From positions 205,816-269,815 of the forward strand of contig NZ_JAUSUR010000007.1 in assembly GCF_030814225.1 (NCBI RefSeq): DNA of 64,000 nucleotides, written 5' to 3'. Source of the stretch: Breznakia pachnodae (GTDB taxonomy: Bacteria; Bacillota_I; Bacilli_A; Erysipelotrichales; Erysipelotrichaceae). Below are positions 45,861 to 54,682 of the stretch, one piece after another. Each line of letters begins with the position of its first letter. Position 1 is the first letter of the stretch. The position numbers were made by a program, and so were the translations under genes. Under the pieces are notes generated by a model. The model made no database searches. It was not told the DNA's origin and was given only the letters and a program-made list of their open reading frames with translations.

Positions 45861-46544
45861 TTATTCTATACAAGTAAGCATTGTAGCATTTTCACCACAA
45901 AGCTTCTCAAAATCATTCACAAAAACATCCACCGCTGTAGTAATTGTATCACTCTTTATGAATCCTTCAATTACATCAGGTGCAACTGTCGACACTCCTA
46001 CTCCATACTCACAAAGTTCTAATACCTGATGTGAGTTTTTAAAACTTGCAGCAATTACTTCAGTCTCTAAATTTGCTTTCTTCAACATATCATGAATCTG
46101 TTTCGTAACTACTATTCCATTATAACCCAGGTTATCAATTCGATTCACATAAGGTGCTACATACTTTGCACCTGCCTTTCCTGCTAAGTATCCCTGCATC
46201 TGATTATAGATTGCAGTTCCTGTTACATTTGCTCCTTCACTTGCCAAATGCTTAATTGCTTTTAACCCTTCTGGAATTACTGGTATTTTAATATATGTAT
46301 TCTTTCCTAGTATTTCTTGAATCTTATGTCCTTCTTCAATCATACCTTCTGCTTCAGAAGAGATTACCTGAACATGTAATTGTGCTTCTTCACCAATAAA
46401 TTCTCTTATTTCTTTTAGTAACTTATAAGGATTCTTTCCTTCTTTTAAAAGGATTGTGGGATTACAAGTAACCCCATCAATTGGATAGAACTCATACACT
46501 CTTTTTATTTCTTCTATGTTTGCATTATCGATTAATAGTTTCAT
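45861..46544 (-). CDS. fsa: Fructose-6-phosphate aldolase-like transaldolase
   Basis: The 227-residue protein is a small transaldolase of the FSA/TalC group, with the Schiff-base Lys86 in YIKIPV, the early DGVTCNPT motif and the ASFKN segment. FSA reversibly cleaves fructose-6-phosphate or 1-deoxy-sugar phosphates to glyceraldehyde-3-phosphate plus a hydroxyketone. It is 8 bases downstream of the glycyl radical enzyme gene, so it probably cleaves that enzyme's product. Confidence 0.88.
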   Translation of the reverse strand: MKLLIDNANIEEIKRVYEFYPIDGVTCNPTILLKEGKNPYKLLKEIREFIGEEAQLHVQVISSEAEGMIEEGHKIQEILGKNTYIKIPVIPEGLKAIKHLASEGANVTGTAIYNQMQGYLAGKAGAKYVAPYVNRIDNLGYNGIVVTKQIHDMLKKANLETEVIAASFKNSHQVLELCEYGVGVSTVAPDVIEGFIKSDTITTAVDVFVNDFEKLCGENATMLTCIE

Positions 46545-46552
46545 GGTTTCTC

Positions 46553-48961
46553 CTAAATTGCTTGTTCGGTTCTTTCAATGATATCATCTTGTGTTGCTTT
46601 TGAAAGCACATTGAAGAATGCACTATAACCTGCAACTCTTACAATTAAATCACGATGCTTTTCTGGATTTTTTTGTGCATCTAATAATATTTCTCTAGAT
46701 ACTACATTGTATTGCACATGGAACCCATCAAGACGATTAAAGAATGTACGTAACAACATAATCAATTTCTGTTTGTTTTCATCTTTTGATAATAATGCTG
46801 GTGTTACCTTTTGATTTAATAATACTCCACCAGTTATTTCTTTAGTTGGTAGCTTTGATACACTTTTGAATACTGCAGTTGGTCCATTTACATCCATTGC
46901 ATGTGATGGTGAACAACCTTCCGCAAGCGGTTCACCTGATTTTCTTCCATCCGGAGTTGCTAGTGTTCCTTTTCCTTGTCCAACATTTGCTGATATCGAA
47001 GAGGTTCCAGCATAACGCAATCCTCCAATTGGTCCTCTACCATAACGGGTATTTGGGTATTTTACTACTTCATCAATATATACATCATATGCTTTTCTTA
47101 CTAATTCATCTACATAGTCATCATCGTTTCCATACTTTGGTGCATCATAAATTAGCATATTCTGAATTCGTTTACCTTCATCTCCTTCAAAGTCATCCAT
47201 GAGTGCTTGCCATAATTCTTTGGTACTGATTTTCTTTTCTTCAAATACTAACTTTTTGATTGCAGCCAATGAGTCTGCAAGATTGGCAATTCCAACTTGT
47301 AATCCACTAATGAAGTCATAGATTGCTCCACCTTCTTTGATTGTTTTTCCTCTACCTATACAATCTTCCGTTAATGCAGAACATAATACATCTGGAACAT
47401 CTTCTTCAAGAACTAAGTCACAAGCATTCTCGATGATGACACTATGCCTAGTGAAATCGCGAATAATAATATCCCAAGCTTTTTCTAAATCTTGATAACT
47501 TTTCATATTTCTAAAATGTCCTACTCCTTCACAAACCTTTTTTCCACTTGCTGGATCCACCCCATCATTCATTGCAATTAAAAGTGATTTCGGAAAATTT
47601 AGAAAACTCATTCCAGTACAACGATATCCCCACTTACCTGGAACTGCAACCTCTACACATCCAATAGCAGAATAATTATAGGCATCCTTTTCTTTAATCC
47701 CTCTGGCAATAAAAGAAGGAATAATAATTTCATCGCTATTAAATGCAGGCATCCCAAAACCTAATTTTACAACTTCCATTGCTTCATTCATAAATCTATC
47801 ATCTAATCCTTTATGATATCTCACAGTTAAGTTTGGTTGTGGTAGTTTTGTTTGAGCTACTGATTTTAAGATTAAATAAGATAATGGATTAACTGCATCT
47901 TTTTTATCACTTGTCTGTCCACCAATTGTGACATTTTGATACAAAGGAGAACCTGCACTAAATTGAGTGTGTGACCAACTTCTGATTTTATTGATTGTAA
48001 ATGTTTTTAACCATAAATTTGTAAGCAGTTCACAAGCATATTCTTCACTTATCAAGTTATTATCAATATCACTCTTATAATAAGGATACAAATATTGATC
48101 CATTCTTCCATATGACAGAGAATGTCCATTTGATTCAATCTGTAGCACTAAATGAACAATCCACATAGATTGAATTGCTTCATAGTAAGATTGTGCTGGC
48201 TCATATGGAACCTTATTCATAATTCTAGCTATTTCCAACAATTCTTCTTTTCGTTTTCCTTGTGAAGTTAATGCTAATTCATTAGCCAGATTACTATAAC
48301 GTTTTGAAAAAAAGCTGATTGCATTAATTACAATTAGGATAGATTGATAAAAATGGTATTTGCTCATATTTTCATAATTTGTAAGATCTAAACGATTCAG
48401 TTCTTCAACTGTTCTTCGCTCATATTCCTTTAAACCATACTTCATGATGTCCCCGTATGAAACTGCAATATGAGCATCTCCTGAAGTAATATTTCCTTCT
48501 GCTTTTATAATACCTAAATCATAAAATACTCTCGATGCCTCAGGAATATATGCCAGACCTTTATCCTTTACTGTATTATGTTTCCAGTATTCTTCAATAC
48601 TACGAAGTTCTTCCTTCGTTTCTTCGCGAATTTGAAATATATCACCATCACGTTTATCAAACTTATCTAATTCATCAATTACCCAATCCATAGCATATTC
48701 AGGGAAGATTGGTGCAGATCGATTACTGGATGCTTGATTACCTACAATCAAGGTATCCTCTTCGATATAAATGTTCATATTCTCTAAAATATTCTCTAGC
48801 ATATGCGCTCGTTTCACTACGATTGGTTTGTCAGCATGTTTCTTATAGCTCTCTGTTGTAAGCAATGCACGTTGTGCACACACATAAGGTTGTACTTCTA
48901 ATAATTCTTCTCGAAAATGATTCATTCTTTGTGTTAATGATCCAAATTTAGTATTCATCAT
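46553..48961 (-). CDS. Glycyl radical enzyme (PflD/YbiW type, PFL/glycerol dehydratase family)
   Basis: The 802-residue enzyme has the C-terminal glycyl radical motif RVAGYSAFF (Gly778) and the active-site Cys-Glu pair in AIGCVEVAVPGKWGYRC. The single-cysteine GCVE pattern indicates a dehydratase or lyase, not pyruvate formate-lyase. Two ATGs (48961 and 48958) follow GGAGG, and the second has the better spacing. It is in an operon with the aldolase and divergent from its activase. By analogy with E. coli ybiW-fsaA it probably acts on a phosphorylated sugar or polyol. Confidence 0.9.
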   Translation of the reverse strand: MMNTKFGSLTQRMNHFREELLEVQPYVCAQRALLTTESYKKHADKPIVVKRAHMLENILENMNIYIEEDTLIVGNQASSNRSAPIFPEYAMDWVIDELDKFDKRDGDIFQIREETKEELRSIEEYWKHNTVKDKGLAYIPEASRVFYDLGIIKAEGNITSGDAHIAVSYGDIMKYGLKEYERRTVEELNRLDLTNYENMSKYHFYQSILIVINAISFFSKRYSNLANELALTSQGKRKEELLEIARIMNKVPYEPAQSYYEAIQSMWIVHLVLQIESNGHSLSYGRMDQYLYPYYKSDIDNNLISEEYACELLTNLWLKTFTINKIRSWSHTQFSAGSPLYQNVTIGGQTSDKKDAVNPLSYLILKSVAQTKLPQPNLTVRYHKGLDDRFMNEAMEVVKLGFGMPAFNSDEIIIPSFIARGIKEKDAYNYSAIGCVEVAVPGKWGYRCTGMSFLNFPKSLLIAMNDGVDPASGKKVCEGVGHFRNMKSYQDLEKAWDIIIRDFTRHSVIIENACDLVLEEDVPDVLCSALTEDCIGRGKTIKEGGAIYDFISGLQVGIANLADSLAAIKKLVFEEKKISTKELWQALMDDFEGDEGKRIQNMLIYDAPKYGNDDDYVDELVRKAYDVYIDEVVKYPNTRYGRGPIGGLRYAGTSSISANVGQGKGTLATPDGRKSGEPLAEGCSPSHAMDVNGPTAVFKSVSKLPTKEITGGVLLNQKVTPALLSKDENKQKLIMLLRTFFNRLDGFHVQYNVVSREILLDAQKNPEKHRDLIVRVAGYSAFFNVLSKATQDDIIERTEQAI

Positions 48962-48992
48962 ATGCCTCCTTTTTTCCTTTTTCTACATGTTC

Positions 48993-49062
48993 ATTATATC
49001 ACTCGACTTTCGTATGTCAATATTTTAAGTTTCATTCGTAAGTTTATTTCATTTCATTTGTT
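48993..49062. promoter_or_regulatory. Glycyl radical enzyme promoter with DeoR-type repeats
   Basis: On the minus strand, TTGACA (49015-49020), a 16-base spacer and TATAAT (48993-48998) form a near-consensus promoter. Repeats of the type TTTCGTA/TTTCATTCGTA lie at 49007-49017 and 49028-49042, with TTTCATT copies after that. They overlap or flank the promoter, fitting repression by the DeoR protein encoded at 50014. Confidence 0.6.
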
Positions 49063-49116
49063 GAAATATAATCGAAGGAGTGATACAATACAGTTAGATA
49101 AATGAAAGGATGTTTT

Positions 49117-50004
49117 ATGAAATCTTGTATTTTTAATATTCAAAAATTCAGTCTTCATGATGGACCTGGAATTAGAACTGTTGTCTTTTTCAAAGGATGT
49201 CCTTTAACTTGCAAGTGGTGTTCCAATCCAGAATCGCAAAAGTTTAGAATACAGGTATTATGTGATCATTCTAAATGTACAAAGTGTCAGACTTGTATCA
49301 AAAATAATAAAGCTAATAGCATTGAACTAATCGACAATAAAATTATTATAAAAGCTTATGATCCTAATGAAAACTATGATATGTTGTGCCCTTATAACGC
49401 TTTGCAGGTAGAAGGTGAAGAACTTAAAATCGAAACTATCATGAAAGAAATAATGAAAGATAAAGATTTCTATGATGAATCTTCTGGTGGAGTTACTTTG
49501 TCAGGAGGAGAAGTTCTATCTCAAGCTCCATTTGCAATTGAGCTAATGAAAGCATTAAAAAAAGAACATATTCATGTTGCTGCAGAAACGACTGGTTATG
49601 CAACCCATGAGGTATTTAATGAGTTTATAAAGAATGTGGATTTACTACTTTATGATATGAAACATTATGATACAATAAAACATAAGGAAGCTTGTGGGGT
49701 TTCAAATGAAACTATAATTGAAAATATGCGATTTGCAGTTTCTAATCATATAGATGTTATTGCTCGTATTCCAGTGATCCCTAACTATAACGATTCACTA
49801 GAAGATGCAGTGCAGTTTAGTCGCTTACTTAAAGATATAGGTATCAAAAAAATAAACTTACTTCCTTTTCATCAGTTTGGATTAAATAAATATGAACTTC
49901 TTGGATTGGAATATGCAATGAAAGATGTACCTCAACTATATCCAGAAGATTTAGAAGACTATAAACAAGTAATGATAAATGAAGGTTTGGATTGTTATTT
50001 CTAG
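49117..50004 (+). CDS. Glycyl radical enzyme activase (radical SAM)
   Basis: I place the start at ATG 49117 behind AAAGGA. The earlier ATG overlaps that site. The 295-residue protein begins with the activase opening (FNIQKFSLHDGPGIRTVVFFKGCPLTCKWCSNPE) with the radical SAM cluster CxxxCxxC. A ferredoxin-like insert (CDHSKCTKCQTC, then CPYNAL) follows. It generates the glycyl radical on the partner enzyme using SAM. It is divergent from that enzyme and followed by a DeoR gene 9 bases on. Confidence 0.92.
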   Translation: MKSCIFNIQKFSLHDGPGIRTVVFFKGCPLTCKWCSNPESQKFRIQVLCDHSKCTKCQTCIKNNKANSIELIDNKIIIKAYDPNENYDMLCPYNALQVEGEELKIETIMKEIMKDKDFYDESSGGVTLSGGEVLSQAPFAIELMKALKKEHIHVAAETTGYATHEVFNEFIKNVDLLLYDMKHYDTIKHKEACGVSNETIIENMRFAVSNHIDVIARIPVIPNYNDSLEDAVQFSRLLKDIGIKKINLLPFHQFGLNKYELLGLEYAMKDVPQLYPEDLEDYKQVMINEGLDCYF

Positions 50005-50013
50005 GAGGATATC

Positions 50014-50754
50014 ATGAATAAACGACAACTAGATATTTTAGAAGTATTAAGTAAAGAAAAGAAAATCGATGTAAATGAACTATCTAAACTCTGTAACGTA
50101 TCGGCAGTTACAATACGTAAAGACTTAGATGTATTAGAGAGCAGTGGGTTATTAAAACGAGAACATGGATTTGCGATGGTAAACAATGAAGATAATATTA
50201 ACTATCGTCTGGCATTTGGTTATCAGGAAAAATATCAGATTGCTTTAAAAGCACTGGAATTTGTAGAACCCAATGAAACGGTAATTATTGAATCTGGTTC
50301 TTCTTGCACCCTATTAGCTTTAGAGATTGCCAAACGAAATCAAAACAATACGATTATTACAAACTCTACTTTTATTGCTCGTTATCTGAAAGATTATCCT
50401 CTAACAAAAATTATTGTATTAGGTGGAGAGTATCAATCCTCTTCAGAAGCAATTGTTGGACCACTGATTAAAGAGTCTATCCGCAATTTTAATGGCAGTA
50501 AACTCTTTATTGGAACTGATGGTATTGATGAGAAGTATGGCTTCACTGGATCTGATTATGATCGTTGTGAGGCAGTTAAGATAATGAGAGAACATACAGA
50601 TCAATTATTTGTATTATCTCAAAGTTATAAAATGCATAAACATGGTAGTTACTCTTTATTTAAATTAGAAGATGCTGATTATCTGATTACTGATGACAAG
50701 TTGTCAGAAGAAGATAAAGCATTACTGGATAAACATGATATTATTGTGAAATAG
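50014..50754 (+). CDS. DeoR family transcriptional regulator
   Basis: The 246-residue protein has a DeoR helix-turn-helix (residues 1-55: KRQLDILEVLSKEKKIDVNELSKLCNVSAVTIRKDLDVLESSGLLKREHG). A sugar-phosphate-binding domain follows (VIIESGSSCTLLALEIAK, then TNSTFIARYL, GGEYQSSSEAIVGP, FIGTDGI). It sits in the activase operon and is the likely repressor of the divergent glycyl radical enzyme genes. The inducer is probably a phosphorylated substrate or intermediate. Confidence 0.92.
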   Translation: MNKRQLDILEVLSKEKKIDVNELSKLCNVSAVTIRKDLDVLESSGLLKREHGFAMVNNEDNINYRLAFGYQEKYQIALKALEFVEPNETVIIESGSSCTLLALEIAKRNQNNTIITNSTFIARYLKDYPLTKIIVLGGEYQSSSEAIVGPLIKESIRNFNGSKLFIGTDGIDEKYGFTGSDYDRCEAVKIMREHTDQLFVLSQSYKMHKHGSYSLFKLEDADYLITDDKLSEEDKALLDKHDIIVK

Positions 50755-50801
50755 AAAAGCAACAAGTAGAAACTAAATAGTTTCTTGCTTGTTGCTTTTT
50801 A
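50755..50801. terminator. Bidirectional terminator
   Basis: AAAAGCAACAAG pairs with CTTGTTGCTTTTT, with an inner AGAAAC-type stem, between the convergent DeoR and RDD genes. Confidence 0.85.
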
Positions 50802-51257
50802 TTAGTCACTTATTACATATGTATGTAATAACAAATCATGTGGTAAACGTAATTTATCAATACTTTTATTTTTAGTTATATAAAACAAAGTATAAATTAC
50901 AGATATGAAAACAAGAATAATACTCATTACAAACTTCAATACAAATTCTCTCAGCACTGTTTTTATAACCGGTAGCTTTCCTTCATCACTCGTTACCTTT
51001 ATTTTAAAGATAATCTTTCCAATTGTTTTCCCTTCGTATTTAGAAGGAATATAACAGAAGAGAATGAACACAGTAATCATAAAGCAAAGCATTTGAAATG
51101 ATCCTAGAGGGTCTGCTGGATTTACAGTGAAAAACATAGTCGCTGTAAATAAGAAGGTTCCCAATAAAATTATATTAATAATGAAATCTACTCCATATGC
51201 TAATAGTCTACTTTTGAGTGAAGCATCCATAATTTTTCGTCTGTTTTTTGTTTTCAT
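50802..51257 (-). CDS. RDD family membrane protein
   Basis: The 151-residue protein has a basic N-terminus and three to four membrane segments with the RDD signature (ASLKSRLLAYGVDFIIN, then YIPSKYEGKTIGKIIFKIKV, and the closing PHDLLLHTYV). RDD proteins are small membrane proteins, some of which are sodium or proton antiporter-like, and most are uncharacterised. It is the third gene of the PTS-alcohol dehydrogenase operon, 15 bases downstream of the dehydrogenase. Its link to the pathway is unclear. Confidence 0.82.
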   Translation of the reverse strand: MKTKNRRKIMDASLKSRLLAYGVDFIINIILLGTFLFTATMFFTVNPADPLGSFQMLCFMITVFILFCYIPSKYEGKTIGKIIFKIKVTSDEGKLPVIKTVLREFVLKFVMSIILVFISVIYTLFYITKNKSIDKLRLPHDLLLHTYVISD

Positions 51258-51272
51258 AATTACCTCTTCATA

Positions 51273-52457
51273 TTATTCATATGTTTCATTAAGTGCATAT
51301 ATATATACTTGCTTTATTTCTTCTGCTGTTACTGTTCTTAAGTTATTTTTATTACAACTATTATTGGCTGCATCTTCATAGATATCTTCAATTTCTGTTT
51401 CATCTTTCATGTAATCACTTAACTTTACAAAATCAATATCGTTAAGTAATGAGCGAACTGCAGAAACCGACTGATCCGCTGCCTCCATATCTGATAAATT
51501 GGAAGTATCTATTCCAAATGCATTAGCGATATTAGCAAATCGTTTTGGGTTACATACTTTGTTGTAATCCATAATTGATGGAAGTAACAATCCAACAGAT
51601 TCTCCATGCGTCATCGTTTTATATTTCTTTTGTAATGCTCCAGCTAAACCATGAGCACATCCTGCATCCAGATCTAATGCAAATCCTGCTAACATAGCTG
51701 CCCATTGCATATTAGTTTTTGCTTCCATATCTACATCGCCTGCAAATACGGCTCTTCTTAAATTTGCTGCTACTAACTCAATTGCTTTTAATGCAATTGA
51801 CTCATGTAATGGAGCATATGTATATACAGTATTTTTCCCTGTATATACTTCTATTGCATGACATAGTGCATCAATCCCAGTATCTTTTACAATTCGCTTT
51901 GGAAGTGTCATCAAAAACTCTGGATTTAGAAAGACTGCATCTGGATAGAAAATGGATTCCTGCAGATCAGATTTTCGTTTCTTCTCTGTATTTGTAATAA
52001 CTGCATGTGGGCTTACTTCAGCACCTGTTCCTATTGTTGTTGGAATTAATACAAGAGGCTCACGTCCATTCACAAAGAATTTACGATTAGGATTACTTCG
52101 TCCATAGTCCATAATAAATCCTTCATGACGAACAATTGCACTAATTCCTTTTGATGCATCAAGAGAACTACCCCCTCCAATACCAATAATTCCATCACAA
52201 TCATTATCCTTGTATATCTGTGCACCTTTCATAACTTCCAGATCTTTTGGGTCTGGAGTTATTTCATTAAAGATGCATGTTTCTTTTAATGGATGAATAA
52301 TTTCTTTGAACCATGTAGTTTCACTAACATGATTATCTGTTACTATCATTGGCTTCTTTATATTTAATTGATTCAATACCTCAGCTAGTTGTATAGTTGA
52401 ACCAGCGCCTGAGATAATTGAAGTCTTTCCTAAATGACTTGTTAGAATTTTTTCCAT
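51273..52457 (-). CDS. Iron-containing alcohol dehydrogenase
   Basis: The 394-residue protein has the group III alcohol dehydrogenase features: GGGSSLDASKGI in the NAD domain, TIGTGAEVSPHAVIT, and metal-binding residues in ALCHAIEVYTG and CAHGLAGAL...THGES. It probably reduces a short hydroxyketone or aldehyde with NADH, like GldA or FucO relatives. It follows the PTS gene by 10 bases and is the likely reductase for a product of the glycyl radical/aldolase pathway. Confidence 0.9.
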   Translation of the reverse strand: MEKILTSHLGKTSIISGAGSTIQLAEVLNQLNIKKPMIVTDNHVSETTWFKEIIHPLKETCIFNEITPDPKDLEVMKGAQIYKDNDCDGIIGIGGGSSLDASKGISAIVRHEGFIMDYGRSNPNRKFFVNGREPLVLIPTTIGTGAEVSPHAVITNTEKKRKSDLQESIFYPDAVFLNPEFLMTLPKRIVKDTGIDALCHAIEVYTGKNTVYTYAPLHESIALKAIELVAANLRRAVFAGDVDMEAKTNMQWAAMLAGFALDLDAGCAHGLAGALQKKYKTMTHGESVGLLLPSIMDYNKVCNPKRFANIANAFGIDTSNLSDMEAADQSVSAVRSLLNDIDFVKLSDYMKDETEIEDIYEDAANNSCNKNNLRTVTAEEIKQVYIYALNETYE

Positions 52458-52467
52458 AGAACCTCCA

Positions 52468-54507
52468 CTATTTAATATCTACGTCTATACTTTGACCTCG
52501 TTGTACTGTTCCTATTGGTTTAATATTAATTGATTTACCTTGCATATTCGTAATCACAATTGGGACAATCGTGTCTTTTGCATTTTTCTTAATAAAATCA
52601 AGATTCATCTTTGCAAGGTTATCTCCTACTTCAACAATGTCCCCTTCTTTTACTAAAACATCAAATCCTTCACCATTTAACTCTACAGTATCTAATCCCA
52701 TATGAACGATAATTTCTTTACCTAAATCACTGGTGATTCCGATTGCATGTTTTGTAGGAAAAATTGTAATAATTTTACCATTTACTGGTGATACTACTAG
52801 CCCTTCATTAGGCTCAATAGCAAATCCTTCACCCATCATTTTTTGCGAGAACACAGAATCGTTTACTTTATCTAAAGTTACTAAGTTTCCTGATAATGGT
52901 GCAACAAATGGTTCTTTTTGAAGAAGTAATTGTTCATTCTTTTCAACATCTACCAACTCTATTTCTTCCTCGACTACCATTTCTCCACTCATTACTTTTT
53001 TCATATTACCAACAATCTTTTCACTTGCTGGTCCAAAGATAACTTGTACTCCATTTTCTCCAGGTTCTACAACACCTTGTGCACCAAGTGCTTTAAATTT
53101 GTCTTTTTGAACAATACTACGGTCCTTAAGTGTGACTCTAACTCTTGTGAAACAATTTTCTAACGTAATAATATTTTCTTTTCCACCAAAATATTCGAGC
53201 ATTTTTACAGCCATATTTGAACCTGAGATTGCTTTTTGATTAACCTCTTCAATTGCTTCATCTTCACGCCCAGGTGTTTTAATATTAAATTTTCTAATAA
53301 AGAAACGGAACAAGAAATATTGTGCTGCGAAGAATGCAGCTCCAACTGGAATTAATAACAAGAAATTATTAGCTTGTGGAATAATTCCATACAATACATA
53401 ATCGATAATATTACCTGCTAATCCTGTTCCCAAACGGATTTGTAGTAAGTCAGTTACTGCATATCCTAAACCAACCATTACTGAGTTTACAAACCATAGG
53501 AATGGTGAAATCAATAAATAAGCAAATTCAATTGGTTCTGAAACTCCTGTAAACGCTACAGTAATAGCAGCCCCAAGCATAATTCCTTTTACATATTTCT
53601 TTCTAGCTGGTTTTGCTTCATGGTAGATTGCAAGTGCTACTGCACAACACATGATTGAATTCACATAACTACCTGTCATAAATCCACCAACCGTAATTGG
53701 TACTCCATCAGCCATTTGAGCAAAGAAGATACTACTTTCTCCTGTTACAACTGCACCTGCTGCTGTTGTATAAGAACCCATTTGGAAATAAAAGAATGGA
53801 TAGATTAAATGTTGTAATCCAAACGCTTGTACTAAACGCATTACAAACCCATACATAAATACTGCCAAGAAACGATATGGTGTATTAATTAACCAATCTG
53901 TAAAGGCATCAAATACACCTTGAATTGGTGGCCAAATTAAAATCATTAATAGTCCTAAGATAATTGCAACTAATGTTGAAATAATTGGTATAAATCTTTC
54001 TCCTTGGAAGAATGAAAGTGCTTGTGGGAATTGTATTTCATGAAACTTCTTATATAATAGATAAACAACAATCCCAACTACTAATCCACCAAATACTCCT
54101 GTTTGTAATGTATTAATTCCTAATACGGTTGCATAGGCATTTGATGATGCTAATACTTCAGCATCGATTCCTAATACAATTTCTATTGTTTTATGCATTG
54201 TAAGGAAAGCTAGTACTGCAGAAAATGCTGCCATACCCTTCTTTCCAGATAAATTCATTGCAATCCCTACTGCAAAGAATAGTCCTAAGTTTCCTAGGAT
54301 TAAGTTTCCTATTGAATTGATCAAGACTGCAAAATGTTGTACTACATCATTCCCTAAAAATGGTAATGCTGAAATCATTGCTGTTTGTTGTAGCGCAGAC
54401 CCAATCCCTAATAAGAATCCTGCAATTGGTAATACAGCAATAACTGGCATAATAGCTGGCCCGACTTTTTGGAAAGCCTTGCTTATTGTATTCATAACCT
54501 TCTTCAT
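52468..54507 (-). CDS. PTS glucose-family IICBA transporter
   Basis: The 679-residue protein has a IIC domain (1-410, about ten helices, with GVSEPIEFAY). The IIB domain (about 430-510) has the phosphocysteine in ENCFTRVRVT. The C-terminal IIA domain has phosphohistidine in IIVHMGLDTV. It imports and phosphorylates a glucose-like sugar or analogue without help beyond HPr and EI. It heads an operon with an alcohol dehydrogenase and an RDD protein, and is probably the entry step of the adjacent radical-enzyme pathway. Confidence 0.93.
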   Translation of the reverse strand: MKKVMNTISKAFQKVGPAIMPVIAVLPIAGFLLGIGSALQQTAMISALPFLGNDVVQHFAVLINSIGNLILGNLGLFFAVGIAMNLSGKKGMAAFSAVLAFLTMHKTIEIVLGIDAEVLASSNAYATVLGINTLQTGVFGGLVVGIVVYLLYKKFHEIQFPQALSFFQGERFIPIISTLVAIILGLLMILIWPPIQGVFDAFTDWLINTPYRFLAVFMYGFVMRLVQAFGLQHLIYPFFYFQMGSYTTAAGAVVTGESSIFFAQMADGVPITVGGFMTGSYVNSIMCCAVALAIYHEAKPARKKYVKGIMLGAAITVAFTGVSEPIEFAYLLISPFLWFVNSVMVGLGYAVTDLLQIRLGTGLAGNIIDYVLYGIIPQANNFLLLIPVGAAFFAAQYFLFRFFIRKFNIKTPGREDEAIEEVNQKAISGSNMAVKMLEYFGGKENIITLENCFTRVRVTLKDRSIVQKDKFKALGAQGVVEPGENGVQVIFGPASEKIVGNMKKVMSGEMVVEEEIELVDVEKNEQLLLQKEPFVAPLSGNLVTLDKVNDSVFSQKMMGEGFAIEPNEGLVVSPVNGKIITIFPTKHAIGITSDLGKEIIVHMGLDTVELNGEGFDVLVKEGDIVEVGDNLAKMNLDFIKKNAKDTIVPIVITNMQGKSINIKPIGTVQRGQSIDVDIK

Positions 54508-54551
54508 GTTAATTCTCCTTATCTTGATTTAAACTTGATTAGTCATTTGCT

Positions 54552-54580
54552 ATATCAGATACAGATACCTTAATTGTCAA
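54552..54580 (-). promoter_or_regulatory. PTS operon promoter
   Basis: On the minus strand, TTGACA (54575-54580) is followed after 17 bases by TGATAT (54552-54557), about 45 bases upstream of the PTS start. Confidence 0.65.
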
Positions 54581-54682
54581 TCAAGCCAACTCAACGATCA
54601 ATTTATCTGTGGCTTGTATCAAAATATACCAAATGACTAAACTATATTTCAATCAGTTATAAACTGATTAAAATTCTCTATA

